From NCBI GenBank assembly GCA_965277695.1, contig CBDIDQ010000025.1, positions 1 through 64,000 of the forward strand: DNA of 64,000 nucleotides, read 5' to 3'. The stretch is from JABSOG01 sp965277695 (GTDB lineage Bacteria; Pseudomonadota; Gammaproteobacteria; Enterobacterales; Alteromonadaceae). Shown piece after piece: positions 8,655 to 16,934 of the stretch. The position numbers and the translations under genes are program-made. How positions within the stretch are numbered: the stretch's first letter is position 1; each line of letters begins with the position of its first letter. The notes under the pieces were generated by a model that saw only the letters and a program-made list of their open reading frames with translations, was not told the DNA's origin and did no database searches.

Positions 8655-8699
8655 GGTAATATGCTCGTTGTCAGGATACAATAATGTTTCAGAATAAAG

Positions 8700-8831
8700 A
8701 TGAAAATTATTCTACAGAGGGGGATTTTTGAACGACTTTTTAAAGATAAAATATCCGATGAACAGAAGCAGCAAGATAGTCTTGACTGGTTTGATTCTCT
8801 GCTTGAAATCAGCGATGAGGCAGATGATTAA
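8700..8831 (+). CDS. Small acidic protein upstream of broken PIN toxin
   Basis: A 43-residue frame starting MKIILQRGIFERLF and ending SLLEISDEADD. Its TAA overlaps the ATG of the PIN gene by one base (TAATG), the arrangement expected of an antitoxin-toxin pair. The tail is acidic, as in many antitoxins. The ribosome binding site is weak and the protein is shorter than usual for such partners, so it may itself be a remnant. No family was recognised. Confidence 0.4.
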   Translation: MKIILQRGIFERLFKDKISDEQKQQDSLDWFDSLLEISDEADD

Positions 8832-9271
8832 TGTTAGCGATTTGGTAACTATTCAGCGAAATCGATGACGTTGTGGATAAATAAGATCAAACAATGTAGG
8901 AGGGCCGTCTCGGCGCGATTTGTGCCGAAGGTGCAACGAGTTTTTGAAATGGCTGCGCCATTTATCGCGGCGGGACGCCCCTCCTACCATGAGTTATCCA
9001 CAAGCTGAATAGTTACGCGATTTGTTTAATTGATACCTCTATTATGCTGGAAATTTTGGCAGTGCCAAGCAAAGCGGCTCAGCAAAAAATGATTGTAGAA
9101 GCACTTAAAAGTAAAACCCGAGCGAGTGAGAAGTTGTTTTTACTCTTGATAATTATCATCGGAATAGGCAATCATATTACTCAAAATGGTGATGGTCGGC
9201 AAAGAAGGGCTATTACTGAGAAATTTATCAAGATGATTGAACACGCTTTGGATGGTAAGGTGCAAAACTAA
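8831..9271 (+). pseudogene. PIN-domain toxin gene interrupted by a MITE
   Basis: Removing the 172-bp element at 8845-9016 with one copy of its 8-bp duplication joins ATGTTAGCGATTTG to the downstream frame. This gives MLAICLIDTSIMLEILAVPS and about 66 further residues ending at 9271. The LIDTS segment is the first acidic catalytic motif of PIN ribonucleases, and GNHITQNGDGRQRR resembles a conserved stretch of one PIN subfamily. The product is shorter (86 residues) than full PIN proteins of this type, so the 3' end has probably been lost too. The ATG at 9044 inside the second half is unlikely to give a working enzyme. Confidence 0.65.
8845..9016. mobile_element. 172-bp MITE-like palindromic element with 8-bp target duplication
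   Basis: The element starts GTAACTATTCAGC and ends with its exact inverse GCTGAATAGTTAC. Further inverted pairs follow inward: TTGTGGATAA with TTATCCACAA, and GTAGGAGGG with CCTCCTAC. It contains no gene. It is flanked on both sides by GCGATTTG (8837-8844 and 9017-9024), a direct repeat that looks like a target-site duplication. The whole can fold into a long hairpin, as expected of a non-autonomous element moved by a transposase elsewhere. Confidence 0.8.
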
Positions 9272-9392
9272 AGTTAATGATAATTTAGCAAATAACTCAA
9301 TAAAAGTCGATTTATTCTGTCGCATATGCGACAAGGTTTATTGTATGATGATATTTCTGGATGGGCTTAGAATAAAATGAAAAATCTCCTTT

Positions 9393-10578
9393 ATGAATCG
9401 ATTATTACAGCATAAGTTAAGTGAATCAAAAAAGCATAGTACAGGAATGTCTCAATGGATTAGGCCAGAAACTTATCTGTGGACACTTAATCCATTAGTT
9501 CACACTTTATTGTGGTTTGCTGCACTTGTTTGGGGGGGCGTGCGCATCATTTTTTACCAAAGCAATATTAACGTTTCATTTTCCTGGTTTTACTCACTTA
9601 CTAGACTATCAGCCAAATTGGGCGACCATTTTTTTTGCTGCCAGTGGTTTTGTTCTCGTATTTTTGTTTGCTCTGTCGTCTTGGGTGGGTCGACGTCAAA
9701 ATAGCATAGTGATAGATAGTATGCTGACGATGCCACCACATGATTTTTGGGCTTATTACGGTGAACAATACTCTAAAATTGATGCCTTGGTTGAGACAAC
9801 TCAACTGGCGTTGTTGCTGGATGATGATGAAGAAGTATCGCGTGAAGACAAACTCTTTAATGCACAAAAAAGCGTAAGAGTTATTCTTGATTCAGTTACC
9901 AACTTGGTGAAAAAATGGGATAGTGCCAACCTACGTAGTAGTAATGTGATTTATCGTGCCAATCTGATGACAGTTTATCGTATTGGTGACAATGAAGAAG
10001 ATGAAATCAGCCCTCAAAGTACAAAGTACGAAGAGCTTTTGTGTATCGCAAAGCGATTTACAATATCACCGGCACAGAGCCATTATTCTGGTTTTGTTGT
10101 CTTGCTTGATAATGTATACACCACAACTACAGAGTCCCAAGACCCTGATCCTGATGAAAAGCGACAACAGATTGCATTTCCATTTACAGAGCAAAACGCT
10201 GAAATAAAATACCCGATAAATGCTAATATCATGGGCGCACCAGCTGCTGTAGTAACTCGCAATTATTCTTATGTGCCAGATGTTGGGGATATTCCAAAAG
10301 ACTATAAGCAAAATAGCAATGTGACGGATACGGAAATTGAAGAGGCGCTTAACGAGTTCTATTCTGATAAATCTGTTGCGCATTCTATTTTATCTATACC
10401 TATTATGTATTTTGATAAGCAGAAAATTAAATGGGTGCTCAATGTTTATCGTAATCAGGATGGTTTGCTCTTTGATGGTAGTAAGGTGAAGGATTTTGCG
10501 GCAATAATAAAGCCGTATACAAGCGCTTTAGATCGGATCATGGTAGCGATTGATTTGTTTGAGAAAAATAACCAATGA
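9393..10578 (+). pseudogene. Membrane protein with GAF-like domain, split by a frameshift in a G7 run
   Basis: The frame from the ATG at 9393 encodes a soluble start and a first helix (LVHTLLWFAALVWGG), then reaches seven Gs at 9532-9538. The rest of the protein continues in the next frame: second helix IFFAASGFVLVFLFALSSW, then about 290 soluble residues to 10578. The only start for the second frame alone is a TTG at 9517 without a ribosome binding site. Loss of one G would fuse the two into about 395 residues. The soluble part matches the protein at 575-2071 (VIYRANLM, then SILSIPI, then WVLNVYRNQDGLLFD), so this is a paralogue with two rather than four helices. It may be phase-variable, mutated or a sequencing error. 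Confidence 0.6.
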
Positions 10579-10658
10579 GCGACAGCCCAATTACCATGCG
10601 GCTATACTATAAGAAGTATATGCTGTAAAATGGCGTCAACCTGTAGGGGAGTAGAAAC

Positions 10659-10805
10659 ATGACATTAACTCAAAAAGCGATTTTAGCGAGAGTAGCGGCG
10701 GTAAAGAAGCAAGGCAAAACATCAGCTTCGATTGAAAGTGCCCGTGCTGCGGCTTTACGTGAAGATTTAAACAAAGCCTCTCGTGCCGCCCGCGAAGAAA
10801 ATTAA
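10659..10805 (+). CDS. Small alanine-rich basic protein, 48 residues
   Basis: The frame starts MTLTQKAILARVAAVKKQGK and ends RAAREEN. AGGGGAG precedes the ATG by about 8 bases. The composition (Ala, Arg, Lys, Glu) predicts a single long helix. It stands alone between the split membrane protein and the REP-transposase remnant. Its function is unknown. Confidence 0.5.
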   Translation: MTLTQKAILARVAAVKKQGKTSASIESARAAALREDLNKASRAAREEN

Positions 10806-10916
10806 ATTCAACATTCAACATTTACCACTTAATATTTCAGCACTCAATAAAAAGGTCTACACTAACAATTAAAGGATACTTTTTAAACAGCCAATAAAAC
10901 ACCAAGGACTGATGTT

Positions 10917-11156
10917 ATGCCAAATCTACGCAAAAAAACGCCTATCGATGCTTCACAACAAACCCCTCTTGATTGCCTGTGTGAACGCTTATCTATTGAT
11001 GCCAAAAAACATGGCGTTGAAATTTATGCCCGGGTGTTGCTACCGGGTCATATTCATTTAATTTGTATCGCCGAATTTCCTGATTGTATCAGTGCGATGA
11101 TGCAGGGGATTGATGCTGATATTGGGGCGCGGATCTCTGCTCAGCTTAAGATTTAG
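10917..11156 (+). CDS. Remnant of a REP-associated Y1 transposase-like protein
   Basis: The 79-residue protein contains YARVLLPGHIHLICIAEFPD and then AMMQGIDADIGARI. The first part resembles the metal-binding H-x-H motif of HUH/Y1 transposases of the RAYT type (usually MPNHVHLL), and the second resembles the helix that follows it. The catalytic tyrosine region and most of the usual 150-200 residues are missing. AAGGA precedes the ATG by 9 bases, so it may still be translated. It is a domesticated or decaying fragment; the assignment rests on one motif. Confidence 0.45.
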   Translation: MPNLRKKTPIDASQQTPLDCLCERLSIDAKKHGVEIYARVLLPGHIHLICIAEFPDCISAMMQGIDADIGARISAQLKI

Positions 11157-11177
11157 ATAAATGGTTTACTTTTGCGT

Positions 11178-11501
11178 TTATTTCTCTAAAAGCGGCTTTT
11201 TATCGGCCACGCCATTCCATTGCTCGGCATCAGCGGGTGGGTTAATTTGTTCGACAATGCGGGGCCAGTGTTGGGAGAGTTCGGCGTTGAGTTGAATAAA
11301 CGCTTCTTGACCGGGTGGTACGTTATCTTCTGAGAAAATCGCATCGGCGGGGCATTCTACCGGGCATAAATCACAGTCAATGCAGTCATCAGGGTTGATT
11401 GCGAGAAAGTTGGGACCTTCATAAAAGGCATCAGCCGGGCAAACGCTGACACAATCAGTGTATTTGCATTTGATACAATTGTCGGTAACTACATAGGTCA
11501 T
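11178..11501 (-). CDS. fdxA: 7Fe-8S ferredoxin
   Basis: A 107-residue FdxA-type ferredoxin. Cysteines C9, C12, C17, C21 and C40, C43, C46, C50 match the pattern of one 3Fe-4S and one 4Fe-4S cluster in this family (DNCIKCKYTDC and DCIDCDLCPVECP). The acidic C-terminal extension after residue 55 is also typical. It carries electrons in the cytoplasm; the partner is not indicated by the neighbourhood. It is divergent from the FAD oxidoreductase. Confidence 0.95.
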   Translation of the reverse strand: MTYVVTDNCIKCKYTDCVSVCPADAFYEGPNFLAINPDDCIDCDLCPVECPADAIFSEDNVPPGQEAFIQLNAELSQHWPRIVEQINPPADAEQWNGVADKKPLLEK

Positions 11502-11662
11502 GGCTTATTTCGTCGGACTTGATTAAAAACGCCGTCATTTTACATTTGTCGGTGCGTTAATGCCAATATTAACGTAAAATGCGACGCCTTGGTTCTTGCC
11601 AATTTTTTATAGTGTTCTTACATACCACTGCCTATACGACTTTTTACAGCAGGAAAGCCTCA

Positions 11663-13333
11663 ATGATACGACTCACCGAAGTTAAATTACCGCTCGATCA
11701 CGATGAAAATGCGATCAGCGCAGCGATTATTAGTAAGCTCGATATTCAACCTGCGGATGTCTTGAATTATATTATTTTTCGCCGGGGTTATGACGCCCGC
11801 AAACGTAATGTGGTCACCCTTATGTACACACTTGACGTTGAGGTGAAAGACGAACAAGCGCTGTTAGCGCGTTTTGCCGATGACCAAAAAGTCAAAGCCA
11901 CCCCTGATACCAGTTACCAGTTTGTCGCTAACGCAGTAGATAACGCACCGGATGATTTACCCGATAGACCAGTGGTGATCGGCACTGGTCCTTGTGGTCT
12001 GTTTGTTGGTTTGGTATTGGCGCAAATGGGTTTTCGACCGATTATTTTGGAACGAGGTAAAGCGGTACGTGAGCGCACCGCCGATACCTTCGGTTTTTGG
12101 CGTAAGCGGGAGCTTAATACCGAGTCGAATGTGCAGTTTGGTGAAGGCGGTGCAGGGACTTTTTCTGATGGCAAGCTGTATAGTCAGGTAAGGGATCCAA
12201 AGAATTATAGCCGTAAAGTGCTCGAAGAGTTTGTCATCGCCGGTGCCCCAGAAGAGATCCTTTATATTAGCAAACCACACATTGGCACGTTTAAGCTGGT
12301 GACCATGGTGGAAAAAATGCGTGCCACGATTGAGGGGTTGGGCGGCGAAATTCGCTTTAGTGCTCGGGTCGATGAAATTGATATTGACAATGATCAAGTT
12401 AAAGGCCGAGTTAAAGGCCGAGTTAAAGGTGTAGTACTGGCTGATGGTGAGTACATTAAAACCCGTCATGTAGCATTGGCAGTGGGTCATAGTGCTCGGG
12501 ATACTTATAAGATGTTGTTGGATAAAGGGGTTTATATTGAACCAAAACCTTTTTCTATCGGCTTTCGTATTGAACATAAGCAGTCGCTAATTGATGAAAA
12601 TCGCTTTGGCATTAATGCGGGCAATCCAATATTAGGCGCGGCGGATTATAAATTGGTGCATCACTGTGCCAATGGTCGCTCGGTTTATAGTTTTTGCATG
12701 TGTCCAGGTGGTACTGTGGTGGCGGCAACCTCGGAAGAGGGCAGAGTGGTCACTAATGGCATGAGTCAATATTCGCGCAAAGAGCGTAATGCCAATAGTG
12801 CCGTTGTGGTAGGGATTAATCCGGAAGAGGATTATCCCGGCGATGTGTTGGCGGGTGTAGAGTTGCAACGTAAGTGGGAGTCGATAGCTTTTGAACAGGG
12901 CGGCGGCAATTATAATGCGCCAGCACAAACTGTTGGGGATTTTCTTAAACAGCAATCTTCGGCGTCTTCTTCAGGCGGTGTTAAAGACGATGTTACAGGT
13001 GATGTCACGCCATCTTTTCAACCAGGGATAAAACTCACTGACTTAAGCAATTGTTTGCCTGACTATGCGATTGAGGCTATTCGTGAGGCATTACCAGCAT
13101 TTGATAAGAAAATCAGAGGCTTTGCTATGCCTGATGCGATGTTGACAGGCGTAGAAACCCGCACTTCAGCACCGGTACGAATTAAAAGAAATGAGCAGTT
13201 ATGTAGTATCAATACCCTAGGACTCTATCCGGCGGGCGAAGGTGCGGGTTATGCTGGTGGTATTTTATCAGCAGGTATAGATGGGATTAAGATCGCTGAG
13301 GCGATGGCGTTGAATATGATCGGCGGTGAATAG
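11663..13333 (+). CDS. FAD-dependent dehydrogenase, COG2509-like
   Basis: A 556-residue flavoprotein. After an N-terminal domain of about 95 residues, the dinucleotide-binding motif is VVIGTGPCGLFVGLVLAQMG, followed by ILERGKAVRERTADTFGFW. NVQFGEGGAGTFSDGKLYSQ and the closing YPAGEGAGYAGGILSAGIDG are strongly conserved in this family, whose substrate is not established. The start is set at the ATG at 11663, which has AGGAAAG six bases before it; the frame is open 28 codons further up but lacks a site. An in-frame 12-bp duplication gives VKGRVKGRVKGV near residue 250. Confidence 0.85.
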   Translation: MIRLTEVKLPLDHDENAISAAIISKLDIQPADVLNYIIFRRGYDARKRNVVTLMYTLDVEVKDEQALLARFADDQKVKATPDTSYQFVANAVDNAPDDLPDRPVVIGTGPCGLFVGLVLAQMGFRPIILERGKAVRERTADTFGFWRKRELNTESNVQFGEGGAGTFSDGKLYSQVRDPKNYSRKVLEEFVIAGAPEEILYISKPHIGTFKLVTMVEKMRATIEGLGGEIRFSARVDEIDIDNDQVKGRVKGRVKGVVLADGEYIKTRHVALAVGHSARDTYKMLLDKGVYIEPKPFSIGFRIEHKQSLIDENRFGINAGNPILGAADYKLVHHCANGRSVYSFCMCPGGTVVAATSEEGRVVTNGMSQYSRKERNANSAVVVGINPEEDYPGDVLAGVELQRKWESIAFEQGGGNYNAPAQTVGDFLKQQSSASSSGGVKDDVTGDVTPSFQPGIKLTDLSNCLPDYAIEAIREALPAFDKKIRGFAMPDAMLTGVETRTSAPVRIKRNEQLCSINTLGLYPAGEGAGYAGGILSAGIDGIKIAEAMALNMIGGE

Positions 13334-13378
13334 TTAACAATTAACAATTAACAATTAAGAGCAGAGCAGAGCAACAGC

Positions 13379-13423
13379 CGCCACAATAAGGTTTGGCAAT
13401 ACAGCCTGATTGTGGCGATTTTT
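13379..13423 (+). terminator. Intrinsic terminator after the FAD dehydrogenase
   Basis: CGCCACAAT at 13379-13387 pairs perfectly with ATTGTGGCG at 13409-13417, followed by ATTTTTAA. It ends the plus-strand gene and lies before the 3' end of the convergent membrane protein gene. Just upstream are three AACAATT repeats. Confidence 0.8.
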
Positions 13424-13447
13424 AACTGCACACTCTTTATTATATTT

Positions 13448-14005
13448 TCAAGGCATCATTTTCATAAATGAGCTGTAACGGTCATGACACCTGATAACCC
13501 AACGGGGTGTGGCGTCTCCTAAGCCTGCGAGTTGTAAGTGCGGATGGCGGTTGACGATGGTCGCCAAAATTGGCTCCTGAGTATCTTCAACGTCGACGAA
13601 AAAGACGTGTTTGCCTTGTTCGAGGATTTTTTCAAAACGGCTAAATTGGTAATTAGGCAACTGAATGCCAATTAAACCGCCTTCCCAAGTACAAAATCCT
13701 AACACCACGATGGCTAAAAAGATAAAGGGCAGCCAACCTGCTGCACTGTCAGTTAATCCTAATAAATTGGCACCAGCCAGTACTAATGCTGCCAATGCAA
13801 TGCCAATAACTGCGCCTAACTCTGTAGAGTGCACCACATCTTGCTTGAGTACGGCTTCAACTTCGTGCAGTTGATGCTTTTCAACTGCGGCTTCATCATT
13901 GCTCAACACATGAAACTGTGGTGCGGTTATGTGTTCGTTTTCAAGTTCTTGACCAACTGCTTCGAGATCGTCCAGATCATCACTGATATAATAATGTCTT
14001 ATCAT
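13448..14005 (-). CDS. Conserved two-helix membrane protein
   Basis: A 185-residue protein with a soluble N-terminal part (YYISDDLDDLEAVGQELENE, about 60 residues), two membrane helices at about 64-84 and 91-112, and a soluble C-terminal part. The N-terminal region looks like the compact alpha/beta domain of proteins that start with a DDLDDLE pattern in gammaproteobacteria. Function is not known. The ATG at 14005 follows GAGGTG; a GTG one codon upstream is an alternative. It faces the M23 peptidase gene with a divergent 145-bp gap. Confidence 0.65.
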   Translation of the reverse strand: MIRHYYISDDLDDLEAVGQELENEHITAPQFHVLSNDEAAVEKHQLHEVEAVLKQDVVHSTELGAVIGIALAALVLAGANLLGLTDSAAGWLPFIFLAIVVLGFCTWEGGLIGIQLPNYQFSRFEKILEQGKHVFFVDVEDTQEPILATIVNRHPHLQLAGLGDATPRWVIRCHDRYSSFMKMMP

Positions 14006-14153
14006 CACCCACCTCGTTCATTATTTATACAATGTGTCAGCTCAAAGTGTAGTTGCTAAATTGAGAATTTGCTTGGAACATAGTTTGTAGTGTTTAGTAA
14101 CAAAATCGTTGAAATTTTAACAGTGTTGATCAGGTTTATGTGTTACTCCTAAT

Positions 14154-15038
14154 ATGTCTAAAGTTTTGATGAGAGCTGTGATTATGGTAACGAGTGTGAT
14201 GCGTCGATTGATATTGTTAGCTGTTGTGATGTGTGGCAGCTTTGGTTGGCAGGCTCAGGCCAGATGTTTACAAAGTTGGGCATGTGTTGATAAACAAATT
14301 GCTGATAATGGTGAAGTGAATGTTTACTTACGCAATAACAAGCCATTTACCATCACGATGACAGTTGATGTTAATACCGTAAACTTAGCTTCTGACCAAC
14401 AAGATCCGGTAACGAAAACCCTAGAGGGTAACAGCCGAGTCTGGATCGCCCGTTATCAACCAGTGAACAAACGTCGTCGCACTGCCATCGATTTTAATAT
14501 TCAGTGGGCTGTGGGTAGCCTTGATGTGGTGCATGATGATGATTATTTATATCGCTTGCCTTTTAATACCTCAGCTGGACATTACGTTGTGCAAGGCTTT
14601 AACGGCGGCTACAGTCACCGAGGTTTTTCTAAATATGGCGTTGATTTTTCGATGCCTGATGGCACTGAACTTTACGCAGCGCGTGAAGGTACGGTGGTGG
14701 ATGTGGAATATCGCAATTATCGCGGCGGTGCATCACGAAAATATGCTAAGTACGCCAATTTTATTGTCATCGAACACAGCGACGGCTCGACGGGTGAATA
14801 TTATCACTTGCAACAAGACGGGGTATTTGTGCGCCCCGGCGATAAGGTCAAACGAGGCCAATTAATTGGCTTGTCAGGCAGTACCGGATTTACTTCAGTA
14901 CCTCACCTGCATTTTGCGGTTTATAAAGCACTGGCCAAAGGCGAGACCCAATCTTTGGCGTTTAAGTTTGTTTCTGCCACTGGTATTGTTACTAATCCTC
15001 GTTATGGCAAAAGATACAAAGCCGCTGAGGACGATTAG
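14154..15038 (+). CDS. Secreted M23 family metallopeptidase
   Basis: A 294-residue exported protein with a signal segment (LILLAVVMCGSFGWQAQA) and a C-terminal LytM/M23 domain. The zinc-site residues appear as SHRGFSKYGVDF (H and D), and HLHFAVYK near residue 250, with YYHLQQDGV in between. M23 enzymes cut peptide cross-bridges of peptidoglycan or act as activators of amidases. The central region (about 40-120) is a beta-rich domain of unknown type. The start could also be a downstream ATG at codon 6, 11 or 16; the signal peptide would be kept. Confidence 0.85.
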   Translation: MSKVLMRAVIMVTSVMRRLILLAVVMCGSFGWQAQARCLQSWACVDKQIADNGEVNVYLRNNKPFTITMTVDVNTVNLASDQQDPVTKTLEGNSRVWIARYQPVNKRRRTAIDFNIQWAVGSLDVVHDDDYLYRLPFNTSAGHYVVQGFNGGYSHRGFSKYGVDFSMPDGTELYAAREGTVVDVEYRNYRGGASRKYAKYANFIVIEHSDGSTGEYYHLQQDGVFVRPGDKVKRGQLIGLSGSTGFTSVPHLHFAVYKALAKGETQSLAFKFVSATGIVTNPRYGKRYKAAEDD

Positions 15039-15053
15039 GCTTTGAGCTTAATT

Positions 15054-15129
15054 TTAAAAAGAAAACTATATCTTAAAAAGAAAACAATATCTTAAAAAGA
15101 AACCTATATCTTAAAAAGAAACCATTGCG
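15054..15129. repeat. Four tandem 19-bp AT-rich repeats
   Basis: Units of the form TTAAAAAGAAAACTATATC repeat without gaps; the fourth is partial. They occupy most of the 147-bp gap between the peptidase and the response regulator. The array is close to the promoter region of the response regulator and may bend DNA, but no function is shown. Confidence 0.85.
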
Positions 15130-15185
15130 GTTGCCAAGCCACTTGTCTGGACTATGATTAGGAGGACAATAGAGAGAAGGCCACT

Positions 15186-15554
15186 ATGAAAAAAGTATTA
15201 GTAATCGATGATGATGTTGCTTTTAATAATATCTTGAAAGAACAATTAGAATGGGCTCAGTATGAAGTCGCTTGTGCGTTTGATGGCAGACAGGGATTAG
15301 CGCTGTATCACTCGTTAAAACCAGATATTGTGATCACCGATATCATTATGCCCGATACTGATGGCATTGAGGTGATCTTGGAGTTGATTAGTGATGAGAG
15401 CCATCAATGCAAAATTATTGTGATCTCCGGCGGTGGCAGAATTGCAGGTATCGAATATCTTAATTTGGCGAAAAACCTAGGCGTCGAAAGTATCCTCGAA
15501 AAACCGGTTTCATTTAGTGAGTTGCAACAAGAGCTTGAAAGCGAAAATAAATAG
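15186..15554 (+). CDS. Single-domain response regulator (CheY-like)
   Basis: A 122-residue receiver domain with no output domain. The acidic pocket is D8-D9-D10, the phosphorylation site D52 is in VITDIIMPDTDG, the switch serine is in VISGGG and the lysine is in LEKPVS. It converges on a soluble PAS histidine kinase gene that ends 37 bases away, making that kinase the obvious partner. AGGAGG is about 20 bases upstream and GAGAGAAGG nearer the ATG. Confidence 0.9.
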   Translation: MKKVLVIDDDVAFNNILKEQLEWAQYEVACAFDGRQGLALYHSLKPDIVITDIIMPDTDGIEVILELISDESHQCKIIVISGGGRIAGIEYLNLAKNLGVESILEKPVSFSELQQELESENK

Positions 15555-15590
15555 TAAACCCACGTTACCAATCCATATTACCTATCCATG

Positions 15591-16865
15591 CTATTTAGGT
15601 AACCAAATCGTAAAACAGCTGCCTTTACCTTCCTCGCTTTGTGCGGTTAGTTTGCCGCGATGGCTTTCGATAATCCCCCGACTAATAGATAAACCTAACC
15701 CGGTTCCCTGCCCAGAAGGCTTGGTGGTAAAAAATGGATCGAAGATACAGGATAATGTCATCTCATTCATACCACAGCCATTATCTTTTACCTTAATGCA
15801 GGTGAATTTACCTTCATCGTAGGTTTTTAGCGTCAAATGGCTAGCTTGGTGGTTATCGTTGGTTTGTGCTTCTTTTAATGCATCTATAGCATTGCTGATC
15901 AGATTGTTGATCACTTGGCCGATTTGTTCCGGATCACCTTGGAGTGGCAAATCATCAGACATAAGCTGCTGCTTGAAGTCGATCTGAAGTGTGTCGATAC
16001 GAGATTGAAATAAGCTGATTGCTTCATTGGTTAATTGTTCAATGTTCATTGGAATAATGACAGACTCAACATCTTGACGACTGTAAGTTTTTAAATGGTT
16101 GATCAGGGTGGTTGAACTTTTAACGTCTTCCATAATGCGTTGCATGTAGTTTAAAATCGGCTGCGGATCACCGCCATCGAGCCGCTTTAATTTGGCCTGT
16201 GCCAGTTCAGCGGTGAGAAAAATGCGCCCCAGTGGTTGATTTAATTCATGGGTAAGACCCGCCGTGAGCTGACCCATAGAAACCAGTTTGGCGGTCTGAA
16301 CCAGTTGATGTTGAGTATCCTTCAGGGTTTGAATTTTTTCGTCCAATGCTTTGTTGCTTTTGCTTAATGCCATTTCCGTTAATTTTTGTTTGCTGACATC
16401 CATTACCACACTGACAATAGTATTTTTACTAATCGGAAAATTAAAGTCGATCAGGTAGCGAATACTGCCATCGGCTAAGGTAATGTCAAACTCTCTTAAT
16501 TCAGATCCTTTGCCTGTCGTTAAAACGCTGGTGAGTGTGGGGATAACAGAAGCAATCAAATGAGGGAAAACAACAGCCAGTGGTTGGCCAATATGTTCGG
16601 CAGCTGATAAGTTGTGTAACTTGGCGAGATATTGGTTAATTTTTAAATAGCGAAATTCAGGTCCTTCGAGAATGGCGATACCAACGGGTAAATCTTGTAA
16701 TATAAGGTCTAAATTTTGCCAAATTAAATCGCGTTCAAGTGCGACTACGGATTGTTGTTTGAGCTGACTTTCCAATGCGTTCACCCTGCCATTGAGGCGG
16801 GCAATTTCGGCGTTTAATCGCGCTGTTTCTTGGCTATTGGTGGTGTCGTCAATACGAGAATTCAT
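15591..16865 (-). CDS. Soluble PAS-domain sensor histidine kinase
   Basis: The 424-residue protein begins with a heptad-like coiled coil (residues 10-45). A PAS domain (about 50-160), a second coiled stretch, a dimerisation domain with the phospho-acceptor H206 in LTHELNQPLG, and an ATPase domain with N-box NLISNAIDAL and G-boxes DNGCGM and GQGTGLGLSI follow. No membrane helix is seen, so it senses a cytoplasmic signal. The HELNQPL form places it near the NtrB/DctB-like group. Its receiver partner is likely the single-domain regulator at 15186. Confidence 0.9.
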   Translation of the reverse strand: MNSRIDDTTNSQETARLNAEIARLNGRVNALESQLKQQSVVALERDLIWQNLDLILQDLPVGIAILEGPEFRYLKINQYLAKLHNLSAAEHIGQPLAVVFPHLIASVIPTLTSVLTTGKGSELREFDITLADGSIRYLIDFNFPISKNTIVSVVMDVSKQKLTEMALSKSNKALDEKIQTLKDTQHQLVQTAKLVSMGQLTAGLTHELNQPLGRIFLTAELAQAKLKRLDGGDPQPILNYMQRIMEDVKSSTTLINHLKTYSRQDVESVIIPMNIEQLTNEAISLFQSRIDTLQIDFKQQLMSDDLPLQGDPEQIGQVINNLISNAIDALKEAQTNDNHQASHLTLKTYDEGKFTCIKVKDNGCGMNEMTLSCIFDPFFTTKPSGQGTGLGLSISRGIIESHRGKLTAQSEEGKGSCFTIWLPK

Positions 16866-16934
16866 TGTTGGTCTTAATAGTTTAACAAGTCGCTGATTAT
16901 ATTTACTTTAGTCCATAGAATGGGCTGCCGTTTA

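Noticed and set aside
11957..12577. 206-codon ORF antisense to the FAD dehydrogenase
   Set aside because: It is a shadow frame; the plus strand encodes a well-conserved flavoprotein across the whole interval.
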